From Vibrio madracius (GTDB taxonomy: Bacteria > Pseudomonadota > Gammaproteobacteria > Enterobacterales > Vibrionaceae): DNA of 7,690 bases. The notes below the pieces were generated by a model. That model saw only the letters and a list, made by a program, of their open reading frames with translations. It ran no database searches and was not told the DNA's origin. Below are positions 1 through 6,673 of the stretch, one piece after another; positions within the stretch are counted from its first letter, which is position 1; every line of letters starts with the position of its first letter. The position numbers were made by a program, and so were the translations under genes. The stretch spans positions 1 to 7,690 of the forward strand of contig ASHK01000182.1 of assembly GCA_000695745.1 (NCBI GenBank), given 5' to 3'.

Positions 1-1
1 T

Positions 2-342
<341 letters not shown>

Positions 343-343
<1 letters not shown>

Positions 344-534
344 TGAAAGCACAAGATCTACGCGAAAAAAGCGTTGAAGAGCTTAACGCCGAGCTATTGA
401 ATTTGCTACGCGAACAGTTCAACTTGCGCATGCAAGCTGCTACTGGTCAACTACAGCAGACTCATACTCTTAAAGCTGTACGCCGTGATATCGCACGTGT
501 GAAAACTGTTTTGACTGAGAAGGCAGGCGCATAA
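343..534 (+). CDS. rpmC: 50S ribosomal protein L29
   Basis: L29 is a small helical protein near the polypeptide exit tunnel of the large subunit; with L23 it lies close to the docking site for signal recognition particle and trigger factor. The 63 residues ([19 protein letters not shown] at the start, [10 protein letters not shown] at the end) equal the E. coli length and show the family's two-helix antiparallel pattern with the [13 protein letters not shown] turn in the middle. I chose the ATG at 343 rather than the in-frame GTG at 340, because the family begins MKA and the ATG sits in a one-base overlap with the L16 stop. The last base of its own stop codon is the first base of the rpsQ ATG, so the three genes are read as a tightly coupled string. 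Confidence 0.98.
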
Positions 535-788
535 TGAGCGAACAAATTCGTACCCAACAAGGTCGTGTAATCAGCAACAAAGCTGACAAGTCTATTGTTG
601 TTGCAATCGAACGCATGGTTAAACACCCAATTTACGGTAAATTCGTAAAGCGTACGACTAAACTACACGCACATGACGAAAACAACGAGTGTGGCATTGG
701 CGACACTGTTGAAATTCGTGAGTGCCGTCCACTGTCTAAGATGAAATCTTGGACTTTGGTTAGCATTGTAGAAAAAGCGAAGATTTAA
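534..788 (+). CDS. rpsQ: 30S ribosomal protein S17
   Basis: S17 is a primary assembly protein of the small subunit that binds 16S rRNA in the 5' domain. The 84-residue product matches the E. coli length and has the OB-fold family features: [20 protein letters not shown] near the N-terminus, then [22 protein letters not shown], then [18 protein letters not shown]. It starts in a one-base overlap with rpmC (TAATG) and is the last gene of the S10 operon. A strong terminator follows about 20 bases after its stop. The sequence departs from E. coli mostly at the N-terminus, which is normal for this family. Confidence 0.98.
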   Translation: MSEQIRTQQGRVISNKADKSIVVAIERMVKHPIYGKFVKRTTKLHAHDENNECGIGDTVEIRECRPLSKMKSWTLVSIVEKAKI

Positions 789-808
789 TCGTTTTTTTTA
801 TGAAAATC

Positions 809-846
809 AAGCGGCTCCAAATTTTTTTTGGGGCCGCTTATTTTTT
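809..846 (+). terminator. Intrinsic terminator between S10 and spc operons
   Basis: The left arm at 809-821 (AAGCGGCTCCAAA) pairs with the right arm at 827-839 (TTTGGGGCCGCTT). This gives a 13-bp stem with one G-T wobble and a 5-base T loop, followed by A and six T at 841-846. It lies directly after rpsQ and just ahead of the spc promoter, so it should end much or all of the S10 transcript. Whether some polymerase reads through into spc cannot be told from sequence. Confidence 0.9.
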
Positions 847-848
847 GT

Positions 849-885
849 CTACCCAATCACAAAAAAGGGTGGTACAATTCGCGTC
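849..885 (+). promoter_or_regulatory. Probable spc operon promoter, extended -10 type
   Basis: TACAAT at 873-878 differs from the TATAAT consensus at one base and is preceded by TGG at 870-872, an extended -10 motif. The -35 is poor: CTACCC at 849-854, with an 18-base spacer, is the best positional match and resembles my memory of the E. coli spc promoter. The bases after the -10 (TCGCGTCCC) form a GC-rich discriminator, the kind linked to ppGpp/DksA stringent control of ribosomal genes. Transcription is inferred to start near 884-888. The position between terminator and first spc gene supports the call. Confidence 0.72.
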
Positions 886-903
886 CCTTTAAAGAGGCAG
901 CCC

Positions 904-917
904 GACCCGAGAGGGTC
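904..917 (+). promoter_or_regulatory. Leader hairpin with GNRA-type loop in the spc 5' UTR
   Basis: GACCC at 904-908 pairs perfectly with GGGTC at 913-917 around a GAGA tetraloop. It lies in the roughly 60-base untranslated leader before rplN and is followed by CTAGTTTTT. The stem is short and the T run is offset, so a leader structure or weak pause is more likely than a true terminator. I recall a comparable GACC...GGTC element in the E. coli spc leader, but have not aligned it. Confidence 0.45.
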
Positions 918-947
918 TAGTTTTTAATATTTAGCGGAGCACTAACA

Positions 948-1320
948 ATGATCCAAATGCAAAGTACACTTGACGCAGCAGATAACTCTGGCGCGCGCAA
1001 GGTAATGTGTATTAAGGTTCTGGGTGGCTCACACCGTCGTTATGCACACATCGGCGACATCATCAAAGTTACTGTGAAAGAAGCAATTCCTCGCGGTAAA
1101 GTTAAAAAAGGTGAATGTTCTGAAGGCGGTAGTTGTTCGCACCCGTAAAGGCGTTCGTCGTCCAGACGGTTCTGTCATTCGCTTCGACCGTAATGCTTGT
1201 GTATTGTTAAACGACACTACTGAGCAACCAGTCGGCACACGTATCTTTGGTCCTGTGACTCGTGAACTTCGTAACGCGAAATTCATGAAAATTGTGTCAC
1301 TAGCACCTGAAGTTCTGTAA
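948..1320 (+). CDS. rplN: 50S ribosomal protein L14, frameshifted as read
   Basis: L14 sits on the interface side of the large subunit, contacts L19 and 16S rRNA in an intersubunit bridge, and is the docking partner of the silencing factor RsfS. Codons 1-55 (948-1112, [20 protein letters not shown] to PRGKVKKG) match L14. The frame then runs into 11 foreign residues and a stop at 1146. The rest of L14 ([19 protein letters not shown] to VSLAPEVL) continues from 1117 to the stop at 1318-1320 in the next frame. The bases GAAT at 1113-1116 replace one aspartate (or glutamate) codon, so a single extra base explains the break. Corrected, the protein has exactly the family's 123 residues. The start is fixed by GGAG at 936-939. 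Both halves are well conserved, so sequence error is likelier than a real pseudogene. Confidence 0.93.
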
Positions 1321-1331
1321 GGAGCGTCAAC

Positions 1332-1650
1332 ATGGCAGCTAAAAATCCGTCGTAACGACGAAGTAATCGTTCTTGCTGGTAAAGATAAAGGCAAGAAAGG
1401 TAAAGTAACTAAGGTTCTAGCAACCGGTAAAGTTATCGTTGAAGGTATCAACCTTGTTAAAAAACACCAAAAGCCTGTACCGGCTCTAGGTCAACAAGGT
1501 GGCATCGTTGAACAAGAAGCAGCTATTGATGCTTCTAACGTTGCAATCTTTAACGCGGCTACTGGTAAAGCTGACCGCATCGGTTTCCGTATCGAAGATG
1601 GCAAGAAAGTTCGTTTCTTCAAGTCTAACGGTGAAACTGTTTCTAACTAA
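1332..1650 (+). CDS. rplX: 50S ribosomal protein L24, frameshifted near the start as read
   Basis: L24 is an assembly initiator of the large subunit that binds the 5' end of 23S rRNA and lies near the tunnel exit. The ATG at 1332 follows GGAG at 1321-1324 and opens as MAAK, but as written the frame becomes NPS and stops at 1353. Removing one A from the run of five at 1341-1345 gives [20 protein letters not shown] and then an unbroken frame to the stop at 1648-1650. That frame includes the KOW-type [10 protein letters not shown] segment, [13 protein letters not shown] and [10 protein letters not shown]. The corrected length is 105 residues, close to the 104 of E. coli. Because the break falls after four codons, an automatic caller could miss this gene entirely. 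The 3' end lies beside the S8 target at the rplE start. Confidence 0.93.
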
Positions 1651-1700
1651 TTAGAAAGTAATTTGGAGTTCTACTATGGCGAAACTGCATGATTACTACA
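1651..1700 (+). promoter_or_regulatory. Probable S8 translational-repressor target on spc mRNA
   Basis: In E. coli, S8 binds the spc mRNA around the rplE start, where it mimics its 16S rRNA site, blocks L5 translation and so downregulates the operon. Here AGTAAT (1657-1662) pairs with ATTACT (1692-1697), enclosing the ribosome binding site GGAG (1665-1668) and the ATG at 1676. The segments GTAATTTGGAG and ATGGCGAAACTGCATGATTA agree with the E. coli site as I remember it. I have not folded the inner helix, and some inner bases after GGAG differ from E. coli. Confidence 0.65.
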
Positions 1701-2215
1701 AGTCGTCTGTAGTTGCTGAATTGACCAAACAATTCAACTACTCAAGCGTCATGCAAGTCCCTAGGATTGAGAAAATCACCCTAAACATGGGCGTTGGTGA
1801 AGCAATCAACGATAAGAAACTGCTAGAAAACGCAGCAGCTGATATGGCAACGATCTCTGGTCAAAAGCCTCTTATCACTAAAGCGCGTAAATCTGTTGCT
1901 GGTTTCAAAATTCGTGAAGGCTACCCAATTGGTTGTAAAGTAACCTTGCGTGGCGAACGTATGTGGGAATTTTTAGAGCGTTTAATCTCTATCGCACTTC
2001 CACGTGTACGTGACTTCCGTGGCGTTAGCGCTAAGTCTTTTGACGGACGCGGTAACTACAGCATGGGCGTTCGCGAGCAAATCATCTTCCCGGAAATCGA
2101 CTACGATAAAGTAGATCGTGTTCGCGGCCTAGACATCACTATTACGACGTCTGCTGCAAACGATGAGGAAGGCCGAGCTCTGCTGGCTGCCTTTAACTTC
2201 CCATTCCGTAAGTAA
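1676..2215 (+). CDS. rplE: 50S ribosomal protein L5
   Basis: L5 binds 5S rRNA and, with L18 and L25, forms the central protuberance of the large subunit, where it touches the P-site tRNA and S13. The 179-residue product equals the E. coli length and carries [32 protein letters not shown], the [20 protein letters not shown] core with [12 protein letters not shown], and the [20 protein letters not shown] loop. It ends AAFNFPFRK. The start is fixed by GGAG at 1665-1668 and by the conserved MAKLHDYY. This start lies inside the inferred S8 target, so L5 translation is probably the direct point of feedback for the operon. It lies 25 bases after rplX and 17 before rpsN. Confidence 0.98.
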   Translation: MAKLHDYYKSSVVAELTKQFNYSSVMQVPRIEKITLNMGVGEAINDKKLLENAAADMATISGQKPLITKARKSVAGFKIREGYPIGCKVTLRGERMWEFLERLISIALPRVRDFRGVSAKSFDGRGNYSMGVREQIIFPEIDYDKVDRVRGLDITITTSAANDEEGRALLAAFNFPFRK

Positions 2216-2232
2216 GGTGAAGGGTTACTGTT

Positions 2233-2538
2233 ATGGCTAAACAATCAATGAAAGCGCGCGAAGTAAAACGCGCGAAGCTAGTAGCTAAGTTCGCTGAAAA
2301 GCGTGCAGCTCTAAAAGCTATCATCAGCGATGTAAACGCATCTGAAGAAGATCGTTGGAACGCGGTTCTTAAACTGCAGACTCTTCCACGTGATTCAAGT
2401 GCATCACGTCAGCGCAACCGTTGCAACCAAACTGGTCGCCCACACGGTTACCTACGTAAGTTCGGTCTAAGCCGTATCAAAGTTCGTGAAGCTTGCATGA
2501 AAGGCGAGATTCCTGGACTTCGTAAGGCTAGCTGGTAA
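2233..2538 (+). CDS. rpsN: 30S ribosomal protein S14, zinc-free long form
   Basis: S14 is a late-assembling protein of the 30S head. At 101 residues it is the long form found in E. coli, as opposed to the roughly 61-residue zinc-ribbon form. The C-terminal rRNA-binding part [20 protein letters not shown] is present, while the paired CxxC motifs of the zinc form are absent, so no metal requirement is expected. The basic N-terminus [20 protein letters not shown] and the ending GLRKASW are typical. The ATG is preceded by an AAGGTGAAGGG purine stretch. It lies in the usual spc position between L5 and S8. Confidence 0.98.
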   Translation: MAKQSMKAREVKRAKLVAKFAEKRAALKAIISDVNASEEDRWNAVLKLQTLPRDSSASRQRNRCNQTGRPHGYLRKFGLSRIKVREACMKGEIPGLRKASW

Positions 2539-2567
2539 TTGCCACTTAATCATTTGGAGTAAATCTT

Positions 2568-2960
2568 ATGAGCATGCAAGATCCGATTTCGGATATGCTG
2601 ACCCGCATTCGTAACGGTCAGGCAGCAAACAAAGTTGCTGTTAAAATGCCTTCTTCAAAGCTTAAAGTTGCAATTGCTGCACTACTGAAAGCTGAAGGTT
2701 ACATCGTTGACTTCGCTGTTGAAGGCGAAGCAAAACCAGAGCTAGAAGTTACTCTTAAGTACTTCCAAGCGAAACCTGTAATTGAGCAAATCAAACGTGT
2801 TTCACGTCCTGGTCTGCGTGTCTACAAAAACAAAGACTCGCTACCAACTGTGATGGGCGGTTTGGGTATTGCTGTTGTTTCTACTTCCAAGGGTCTGATG
2901 TCAGACCGCGCTGCACGTAAAGCAGGTCTTGGCGGTGAAATCATCTGTTACGTAGCTTAA
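2568..2960 (+). CDS. rpsH: 30S ribosomal protein S8, operon autoregulator
   Basis: S8 binds the central domain of 16S rRNA early in assembly and, when in excess, represses the spc operon by binding its own mRNA. The 130 residues equal the E. coli length. The N-terminal domain shows [20 protein letters not shown] and [20 protein letters not shown], and the C-terminal rRNA-binding part shows [20 protein letters not shown] and [20 protein letters not shown], ending GGEIICYVA. The STSKG motif at about residues 105-109 is part of the known RNA-contact surface. A matching mRNA target is inferred at the rplX-rplE junction. The start follows a TTGGAG site and agrees with the conserved MSMQDP. Confidence 0.98.
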   Translation: MSMQDPISDMLTRIRNGQAANKVAVKMPSSKLKVAIAALLKAEGYIVDFAVEGEAKPELEVTLKYFQAKPVIEQIKRVSRPGLRVYKNKDSLPTVMGGLGIAVVSTSKGLMSDRAARKAGLGGEIICYVA

Positions 2961-2972
2961 TAGGAGTAGATT

Positions 2973-3506
2973 ATGTCTCGTGTTGCTAAGGCACCTGTCG
3001 CTATTCCAGCTGGCGTAGAGGTGAAACTTAACGGTCAAGAAATTACCGTTAAAGGCGCTAAAGGCGAACTAACTCGCGTACTAAACGACGCTGTAGTTAT
3101 TGCGCAAGAAGAGAACAACCTTACTTTCGGTCCACGCGATGGTGTTGTTAACGCATGGGCACAAGCAGGTACTGCTCGTGCACTAGTAAACAACATGGTT
3201 GTTGGTGTTACTGAAGGCTTTACTAAGAAGCTAACTCTTAAAGGTGTTGGTTACCGTGCTGCTATCAAAGGCAACGCTGTAGGTCTAACACTAGGCTTCT
3301 CTCACCCAGTTGAGCACGAGTTGCCAGCGGGTGTTAAAGCTGAATGTCCAAGCCAAACTGAAATCGTGATCACTGGTTGTGACAAGCAACTAGTTGGTCA
3401 AGTAGCGGCTGACATTCGTTCTTACCGTGAGCCTGAGCCTTATAAAGGTAAAGGTGTTCGTTACGCAGATGAAAATGTGCGTACTAAAGAAGCTAAGAAG
3501 AAGTAA
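2973..3506 (+). CDS. rplF: 50S ribosomal protein L6
   Basis: L6 binds 23S rRNA domain VI near the sarcin-ricin loop and the factor-binding centre. The 177 residues match the E. coli length. Two repeated alpha/beta domains are visible: an N-terminal one ([20 protein letters not shown], then [10 protein letters not shown]) and a C-terminal one ([20 protein letters not shown], then [15 protein letters not shown]). The C-terminal signature [20 protein letters not shown] is intact, followed by a lysine-rich tail. Spacing is tight: 12 bases from rpsH, with TAGGAG as ribosome binding site, and 9 bases to rplR. Confidence 0.98.
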   Translation: MSRVAKAPVAIPAGVEVKLNGQEITVKGAKGELTRVLNDAVVIAQEENNLTFGPRDGVVNAWAQAGTARALVNNMVVGVTEGFTKKLTLKGVGYRAAIKGNAVGLTLGFSHPVEHELPAGVKAECPSQTEIVITGCDKQLVGQVAADIRSYREPEPYKGKGVRYADENVRTKEAKKK

Positions 3507-3515
3507 GGTAACACT

Positions 3516-3869
3516 ATGGATAAGAAAGCATCTCGCATCCGTCGTGCTACACGTGCACGTCGTAAGATTGCAGAACTGGGTGCAACTCGCCTAGTAGTAC
3601 ACCGTACTCCTCGTCACGTTTACGCTCAAGTAATCGCAGCGAACGGCTCTGAAGTAATCGCAGCCGCTTCTACGGTAGAAAAAGCAATTCGTGAAGAAGT
3701 TAAGAGTACTGGTAACATCGATGCAGCTAAAGCAGTAGGTAAAGCTATTGCTGAGCGCGCGCTTGAGAAAGGCGTATCTGCTGTTGCATTCGATCGTTCT
3801 GGTTTCCAATACCACGGTCGAGTAGCGGCGCTAGCAGAATCTGCTCGCGAAGCTGGTCTGAAATTCTAA
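3516..3869 (+). CDS. rplR: 50S ribosomal protein L18
   Basis: L18 carries 5S rRNA into the large subunit together with L5, so the operon encodes two of the three 5S-binding proteins. The 117-residue product equals the E. coli length. It opens with the arginine-rich RNA-binding tail [18 protein letters not shown], continues with [20 protein letters not shown] and [12 protein letters not shown], and ends with [20 protein letters not shown] and LKF, the conserved 5S-contact region. Its purine-rich ribosome binding site overlaps the end of rplF, nine bases upstream, consistent with coupled translation. Confidence 0.98.
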   Translation: MDKKASRIRRATRARRKIAELGATRLVVHRTPRHVYAQVIAANGSEVIAAASTVEKAIREEVKSTGNIDAAKAVGKAIAERALEKGVSAVAFDRSGFQYHGRVAALAESAREAGLKF

Positions 3870-3883
3870 GGTAGGGTTGGAAG

Positions 3884-4384
3884 ATGGCTAAAGAACAACA
3901 ACAAGCTAGTGATTTGCAAGAAAAGCTAATCGCAGTTAACCGTGTTTCTAAGACGGTTAAAGGTGGTCGAATCATGAGCTTCACTGCACTAACAGTAGTT
4001 GGTGACGGTAACGGTCGTGTAGGTTTCGGTTACGGTAAAGCCCGTGAAGTTCCTGCTGCGATTCAAAAAGCAATGGAAAAAGCGCGTCGTAACATGGTTA
4101 CTGTAGCGCTAAACGAAGGCACTCTTCACCACCCGGTGAAAGGTCGCCACTCTGGCTCTAAAGTTTACATGCAGCCAGCAGCAGAAGGTACGGGTGTTAT
4201 CGCAGGTGGTGCGATGCGTGCAGTACTAGAAGTTGCAGGTGTACACAACGTACTATCTAAAGCATACGGTTCTACGAACCCTATCAACATCGTTCGTGCA
4301 ACGATCGATGCTCTAGGTAGCATGAAGTCACCAGAAATGGTTGCTGCTAAACGTGGTCTAACTGTTGAAGCTATTTCGGAGTAA
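3884..4384 (+). CDS. rpsE: 30S ribosomal protein S5
   Basis: S5 lies at the mRNA entry side of the 30S subunit and affects decoding accuracy and mRNA unwinding. The 166 residues (167 in E. coli) include the double-stranded-RNA-binding-like N-terminal domain with [20 protein letters not shown] and [20 protein letters not shown], then the C-terminal domain with [20 protein letters not shown] and [19 protein letters not shown]. The loop [11 protein letters not shown], where spectinomycin-resistance changes arise in E. coli, reads as wild type. The extreme N-terminus ([10 protein letters not shown]) and C-terminus (LTVEAISE) differ from E. coli, as is common. The ribosome binding site of rpmD overlaps its end. 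Confidence 0.98.
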   Translation: MAKEQQQASDLQEKLIAVNRVSKTVKGGRIMSFTALTVVGDGNGRVGFGYGKAREVPAAIQKAMEKARRNMVTVALNEGTLHHPVKGRHSGSKVYMQPAAEGTGVIAGGAMRAVLEVAGVHNVLSKAYGSTNPINIVRATIDALGSMKSPEMVAAKRGLTVEAISE

Positions 4385-4391
4385 GAACACC

Positions 4392-4568
4392 ATGGCAACT
4401 ATCAAAGTAACTCAAACTAAGAGCTCAATTGGTCGCCTACCTAAGCACAAAGCGTGTCTTAAAGGTCTTGGCCTTCGTAAAATCAACCACACAGTAGAAC
4501 TTGAAGATACTCCGTGCGTGCGCGGCATGATCAACAAGGTTTACTACATGGTTAAAGTTGAGGAGTAA
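4392..4568 (+). CDS. rpmD: 50S ribosomal protein L30
   Basis: L30 is a small peripheral large-subunit protein of about 59 residues in E. coli; this one has 58. The sequence [20 protein letters not shown] followed by [12 protein letters not shown] and ending MVKVEE is diagnostic. An in-frame ATG exists 27 bases upstream at 4365, but it lies inside rpsE and would add nine residues not found in the family. The ATG at 4392 has GGAG at 4378-4381, overlapping the rpsE stop, and is chosen. Its own GGAG near the 3' end (4562-4565) serves rplO, which begins five bases after the stop. Confidence 0.97.
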   Translation: MATIKVTQTKSSIGRLPKHKACLKGLGLRKINHTVELEDTPCVRGMINKVYYMVKVEE

Positions 4569-4573
4569 TCAGA

Positions 4574-5008
4574 ATGCGTTTGAATACTCTATCACCGGCT
4601 GCGGGTTCTAAGCCTTCTAAGAAGCGCGTAGGTCGTGGTATCGGTTCTGGCCTAGGTAAAACTGGTGGCCGTGGTCACAAAGGCCAAAAATCACGCTCTG
4701 GCGGCAGTGTTCGTCCAGGCTTCGAAGGCGGTCAAATGCCTTTGAAACAACGTCTACCTAAATTCGGTTTCACTTCTCGTAAGAGCCTAGTGTCTGCTGA
4801 AGTTCGTCTAGCTGAGCTAGCGAAAGTAACTGGTGATGTTGTTGACCTAAACAGCCTTAAAGCAGCTAACGTTATCACTAAGAACATCGAATTTGTAAAA
4901 GTTGTTCTTTCAGGTGAAATCAACAAAGCTGTGACTGTTAAAGGTCTACGCGTGACTAAAGGCGCTAAAGCTGCAATCGAAGCTGCAGGCGGTAAAATCG
5001 AGGATTAA
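4574..5008 (+). CDS. rplO: 50S ribosomal protein L15
   Basis: L15 is a late assembly protein that threads a long basic extension into 23S rRNA. The 144 residues equal the E. coli length. The N-terminal half is the glycine- and basic-rich extension ([20 protein letters not shown], then [20 protein letters not shown]), and KQRLPKFGF leads into the globular C-terminal half, ending [11 protein letters not shown]. The start follows the rpmD stop by five bases and uses a ribosome binding site inside rpmD, so the pair is likely coupled. secY follows after 20 bases. Confidence 0.98.
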   Translation: MRLNTLSPAAGSKPSKKRVGRGIGSGLGKTGGRGHKGQKSRSGGSVRPGFEGGQMPLKQRLPKFGFTSRKSLVSAEVRLAELAKVTGDVVDLNSLKAANVITKNIEFVKVVLSGEINKAVTVKGLRVTKGAKAAIEAAGGKIED

Positions 5009-5028
5009 TCTCGAGGGACGAGGTACAG

Positions 5029-6363
5029 ATGGCTAAGAAACCAGGACAAGATTTTAGTAGTGCTAAGAGCGGCTTAAACGAACTCAAGTCGCGCCTTTTA
5101 TTTGTAATTGGTGCACTTTTAGTGTTCCGCGCTGGCTCTTTTGTACCGATTCCTGGTATTGACGCGGCTGTACTTGCCGATTTGTTCGAACAGCAAAAAG
5201 GTACCATCGTAGAAATGTTTAACATGTTCTCCGGTGGTGCATTAGAGCGTGCATCTATTTTAGCACTGGGCATCATGCCGTATATTTCGGCGTCGATTGT
5301 TGTCCAGTTGCTAACTGTAGTTCATCCAGCGTTAGCCGAACTCAAGAAAGAGGGTGAGGCAGGGCGTCGTAAGATCAGCCAATATACGCGTTATGGTACG
5401 CTTGTACTTGCAACATTCCAGGCAATAGGTATCGCAACTGGCCTTCCAAACATGGTCAATAATCTGGTTGTTATCAACCAAACCATGTTTACGCTAATTG
5501 CAACCGTAAGTTTAGTAACTGGTACCATGTTCTTAATGTGGTTAGGTGAACAAATTACAGAGCGTGGAATCGGTAATGGTATTTCCATTCTGATTTTTGC
5601 AGGTATTGTTGCTGGATTGCCTTCGGCAATCGGTCAAACAATCGAGCAAGCGCGTCAAGGTGAACTGCACGTACTTCTTCTGCTGTTGATTGCTGTACTA
5701 GCTTTCGCAGTTATTTATTTTGTGGTCTTCATGGAGCGTGGTCAACGTCGTATCGTCGTCAACTACGCAAAACGCCAACAAGGCCGCAAAGTATTTGCTG
5801 CACAAAGCACACACCTACCGTTGAAAATCAACATGGCGGGTGTTATTCCAGCAATCTTTGCATCAAGTATTATCCTGTTCCCAGGAACATTGGCTCAGTG
5901 GTTTGGCCAAAATGGTGAGAGCAGCGCGTTCGGTTGGTTAACTGACGTGTCATTGGCTCTTAGCCCAGGTCAACCGTTGTATGTAATGCTTTATGCTGCA
6001 GCGATTATATTCTTCTGTTTCTTCTACACGGCGTTGGTATTCAACCCGCGTGAAACAGCAGATAACTTGAAGAAGTCTGGTGCGTTCGTACCCGGCATCC
6101 GCCCAGGTGAGCAGACAGCTAAATATATTGATAAAGTAATGACTAGACTTACCCTTGCTGGTGCTCTATATATTACCTTTATCTGTCTGATTCCCGAGTT
6201 CATGATGGTCGCGTGGAACGTTCGTTTCTACTTCGGCGGTACTTCACTACTTATCGTAGTGGTAGTAATTATGGACTTTATGGCACAGGTACAGACTCAT
6301 CTGATGTCACAACAGTATGATTCTGTGTTGAAAAAAGCAAATCTGAAAGGGTACGGCCGTTAA
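5029..6363 (+). CDS. secY: SecY, channel subunit of the Sec translocon
   Basis: SecY forms the inner-membrane pore, with SecE and SecG, through which unfolded proteins are exported by SecA or inserted co-translationally. The 444 residues (443 in E. coli) show ten hydrophobic segments, roughly at 22-40, 75-98, 122-140, 152-173, 183-203, 214-235, 268-288, 316-338, 373-391 and 400-420. The signature [20 protein letters not shown] (69-88) covers part of the plug and TM2, with I82 and I86 in pore-ring positions. The cytoplasmic loop [11 protein letters not shown] (353-363) holds the conserved arginine (here 358; 357 in E. coli) needed for SecA-driven export. The long loop [19 protein letters not shown] (236-254) is the ribosome/SecA-facing loop. 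The start follows GGACGAGG. Codon choice looks less optimised than in the ribosomal genes. Confidence 0.98.
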   Translation: MAKKPGQDFSSAKSGLNELKSRLLFVIGALLVFRAGSFVPIPGIDAAVLADLFEQQKGTIVEMFNMFSGGALERASILALGIMPYISASIVVQLLTVVHPALAELKKEGEAGRRKISQYTRYGTLVLATFQAIGIATGLPNMVNNLVVINQTMFTLIATVSLVTGTMFLMWLGEQITERGIGNGISILIFAGIVAGLPSAIGQTIEQARQGELHVLLLLLIAVLAFAVIYFVVFMERGQRRIVVNYAKRQQGRKVFAAQSTHLPLKINMAGVIPAIFASSIILFPGTLAQWFGQNGESSAFGWLTDVSLALSPGQPLYVMLYAAAIIFFCFFYTALVFNPRETADNLKKSGAFVPGIRPGEQTAKYIDKVMTRLTLAGALYITFICLIPEFMMVAWNVRFYFGGTSLLIVVVVIMDFMAQVQTHLMSQQYDSVLKKANLKGYGR

Positions 6364-6402
6364 TACGGCGGTAGTCTCAGATTTCATTTACGGAGTTTAG
6401 CA

Positions 6403-6516
6403 ATGAAAGTTCGTGCTTCCGTTAAAAAAATCTGCCGTAACTGCAAAGTTATCAAGCGCAACGGTGTTGTGCGTGTTATCTGCAGTGAGCCAAAGCACAA
6501 ACAGCGCCAAGGCTAA
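6403..6516 (+). CDS. rpmJ: 50S ribosomal protein L36, zinc-binding form
   Basis: L36 is the smallest large-subunit protein and packs against 23S rRNA. The 37-codon product reads [20 protein letters not shown], then [17 protein letters not shown], one residue shorter than E. coli. Cysteines 11, 14 and 27 with histidine 32 form the zinc-ribbon set, so this is the zinc-containing (C+) form; gammaproteobacteria often carry a second, zinc-free paralogue elsewhere, not visible here. The ATG is fixed by GGAG at 6392-6395. It lies 39 bases after secY and is the last gene of the spc operon. Confidence 0.97.
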
Positions 6517-6534
6517 TTAAGCAGAAATTTTTAC

Positions 6535-6563
6535 TTGAAATTAAAGGTATGGTCGAGTATATT
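6535..6563 (+). promoter_or_regulatory. Probable alpha operon promoter
   Basis: TTGAAA at 6535-6540 and TATATT at 6558-6563 are separated by exactly 17 bases, and each differs from the sigma-70 consensus at one position. A GC-rich CCTCGGCC follows the -10, again like a stringently controlled discriminator. The inferred start near 6570 would give a leader of about 95 bases before rpsM, long enough to contain the S4 target. E. coli has an alpha promoter at the same place. Confidence 0.75.
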
Positions 6564-6579
6564 CCTCGGCCTACCTTTT
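6543..6579 (+). terminator. Dyad after rpmJ, possible weak spc terminator overlapping the alpha promoter
   Basis: The left arm at 6543-6557 (AAAGGTATGGTCGAG) pairs with 6565-6578 (CTCGGCCTACCTTT), forming 14 pairs with one bulged T, one G-T wobble and a 7-base loop. Only four T follow the conserved C pair and three lie within the stem, so termination would be partial at best. The promoter -10 lies across the loop. The same DNA could also act mainly as promoter, with the dyad being incidental. Confidence 0.45.
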
Positions 6580-6590
6580 GCGTGCAAAAG

Positions 6591-6673
6591 AAGTAGCACT
6601 CCGCAGCGTATCCATAACGGGCTTTGCTGCGGCTATTCTTTTTAAGAAACACTAGGAGTGAATAATGGCCCGT
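6591..6673 (+). promoter_or_regulatory. Probable S4-binding pseudoknot leader of the alpha operon
   Basis: In E. coli, S4 represses the alpha operon by binding a double pseudoknot that spans the rpsM start. Here CCGCAGC (6601-6607) pairs perfectly with GCTGCGG (6626-6632) around an 18-base loop. Within that loop ACGGGC (6617-6622) is complementary to GCCCGT (6668-6673), codons 2-3 of rpsM, which makes a pseudoknot. Outside it, CACT (6597-6600), extendable to CACTCC, pairs with AGTG (6657-6660), extendable to GGAGTG, covering the ribosome binding site. The loop words GTATCC and ACGGGCTTT agree with the E. coli leader from memory, while the main stem sequence differs. Confidence 0.8.

Noticed and set aside
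772..797. AT-rich hairpin plus T run spanning the rpsQ stop codon
   Set aside because: AAAAAGCGA can pair with TCGTTTTTT, but the helix is mostly A-T with one wobble. The strong hairpin a few bases downstream is a far better terminator.
845..850. TTGTCT as -35 box of the spc promoter
   Set aside because: The spacer to TACAAT would be 22 bases, too long for sigma-70. The extended -10 makes a good -35 unnecessary.
1101..1112. Possible programmed frameshift at the A6G run in rplN
   Set aside because: The run is read AAA AAA G in frame, not A AAA AAG, and a -1 shift would not reach the frame that encodes the rest of L14. No stop or pause structure fitting a +1 site is visible.
1029..1451. 140-codon open frame on the minus strand
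   Set aside because: It lies wholly antisense to rplN and rplX, matches no family I recognise, and is long only because highly biased codons opposite create open frames.
3745..3984. Minus-strand open frames opposite rplR, rpsE, rplO, secY, rpsM and rpsK
   Set aside because: All overlap strongly conserved sense genes, have no recognisable product and lack a credible position for their own promoter.
4365..4391. Upstream ATG extending L30 by nine residues
   Set aside because: The extension lies within rpsE, is not conserved in L30, and a good ribosome binding site serves the ATG at 4392.
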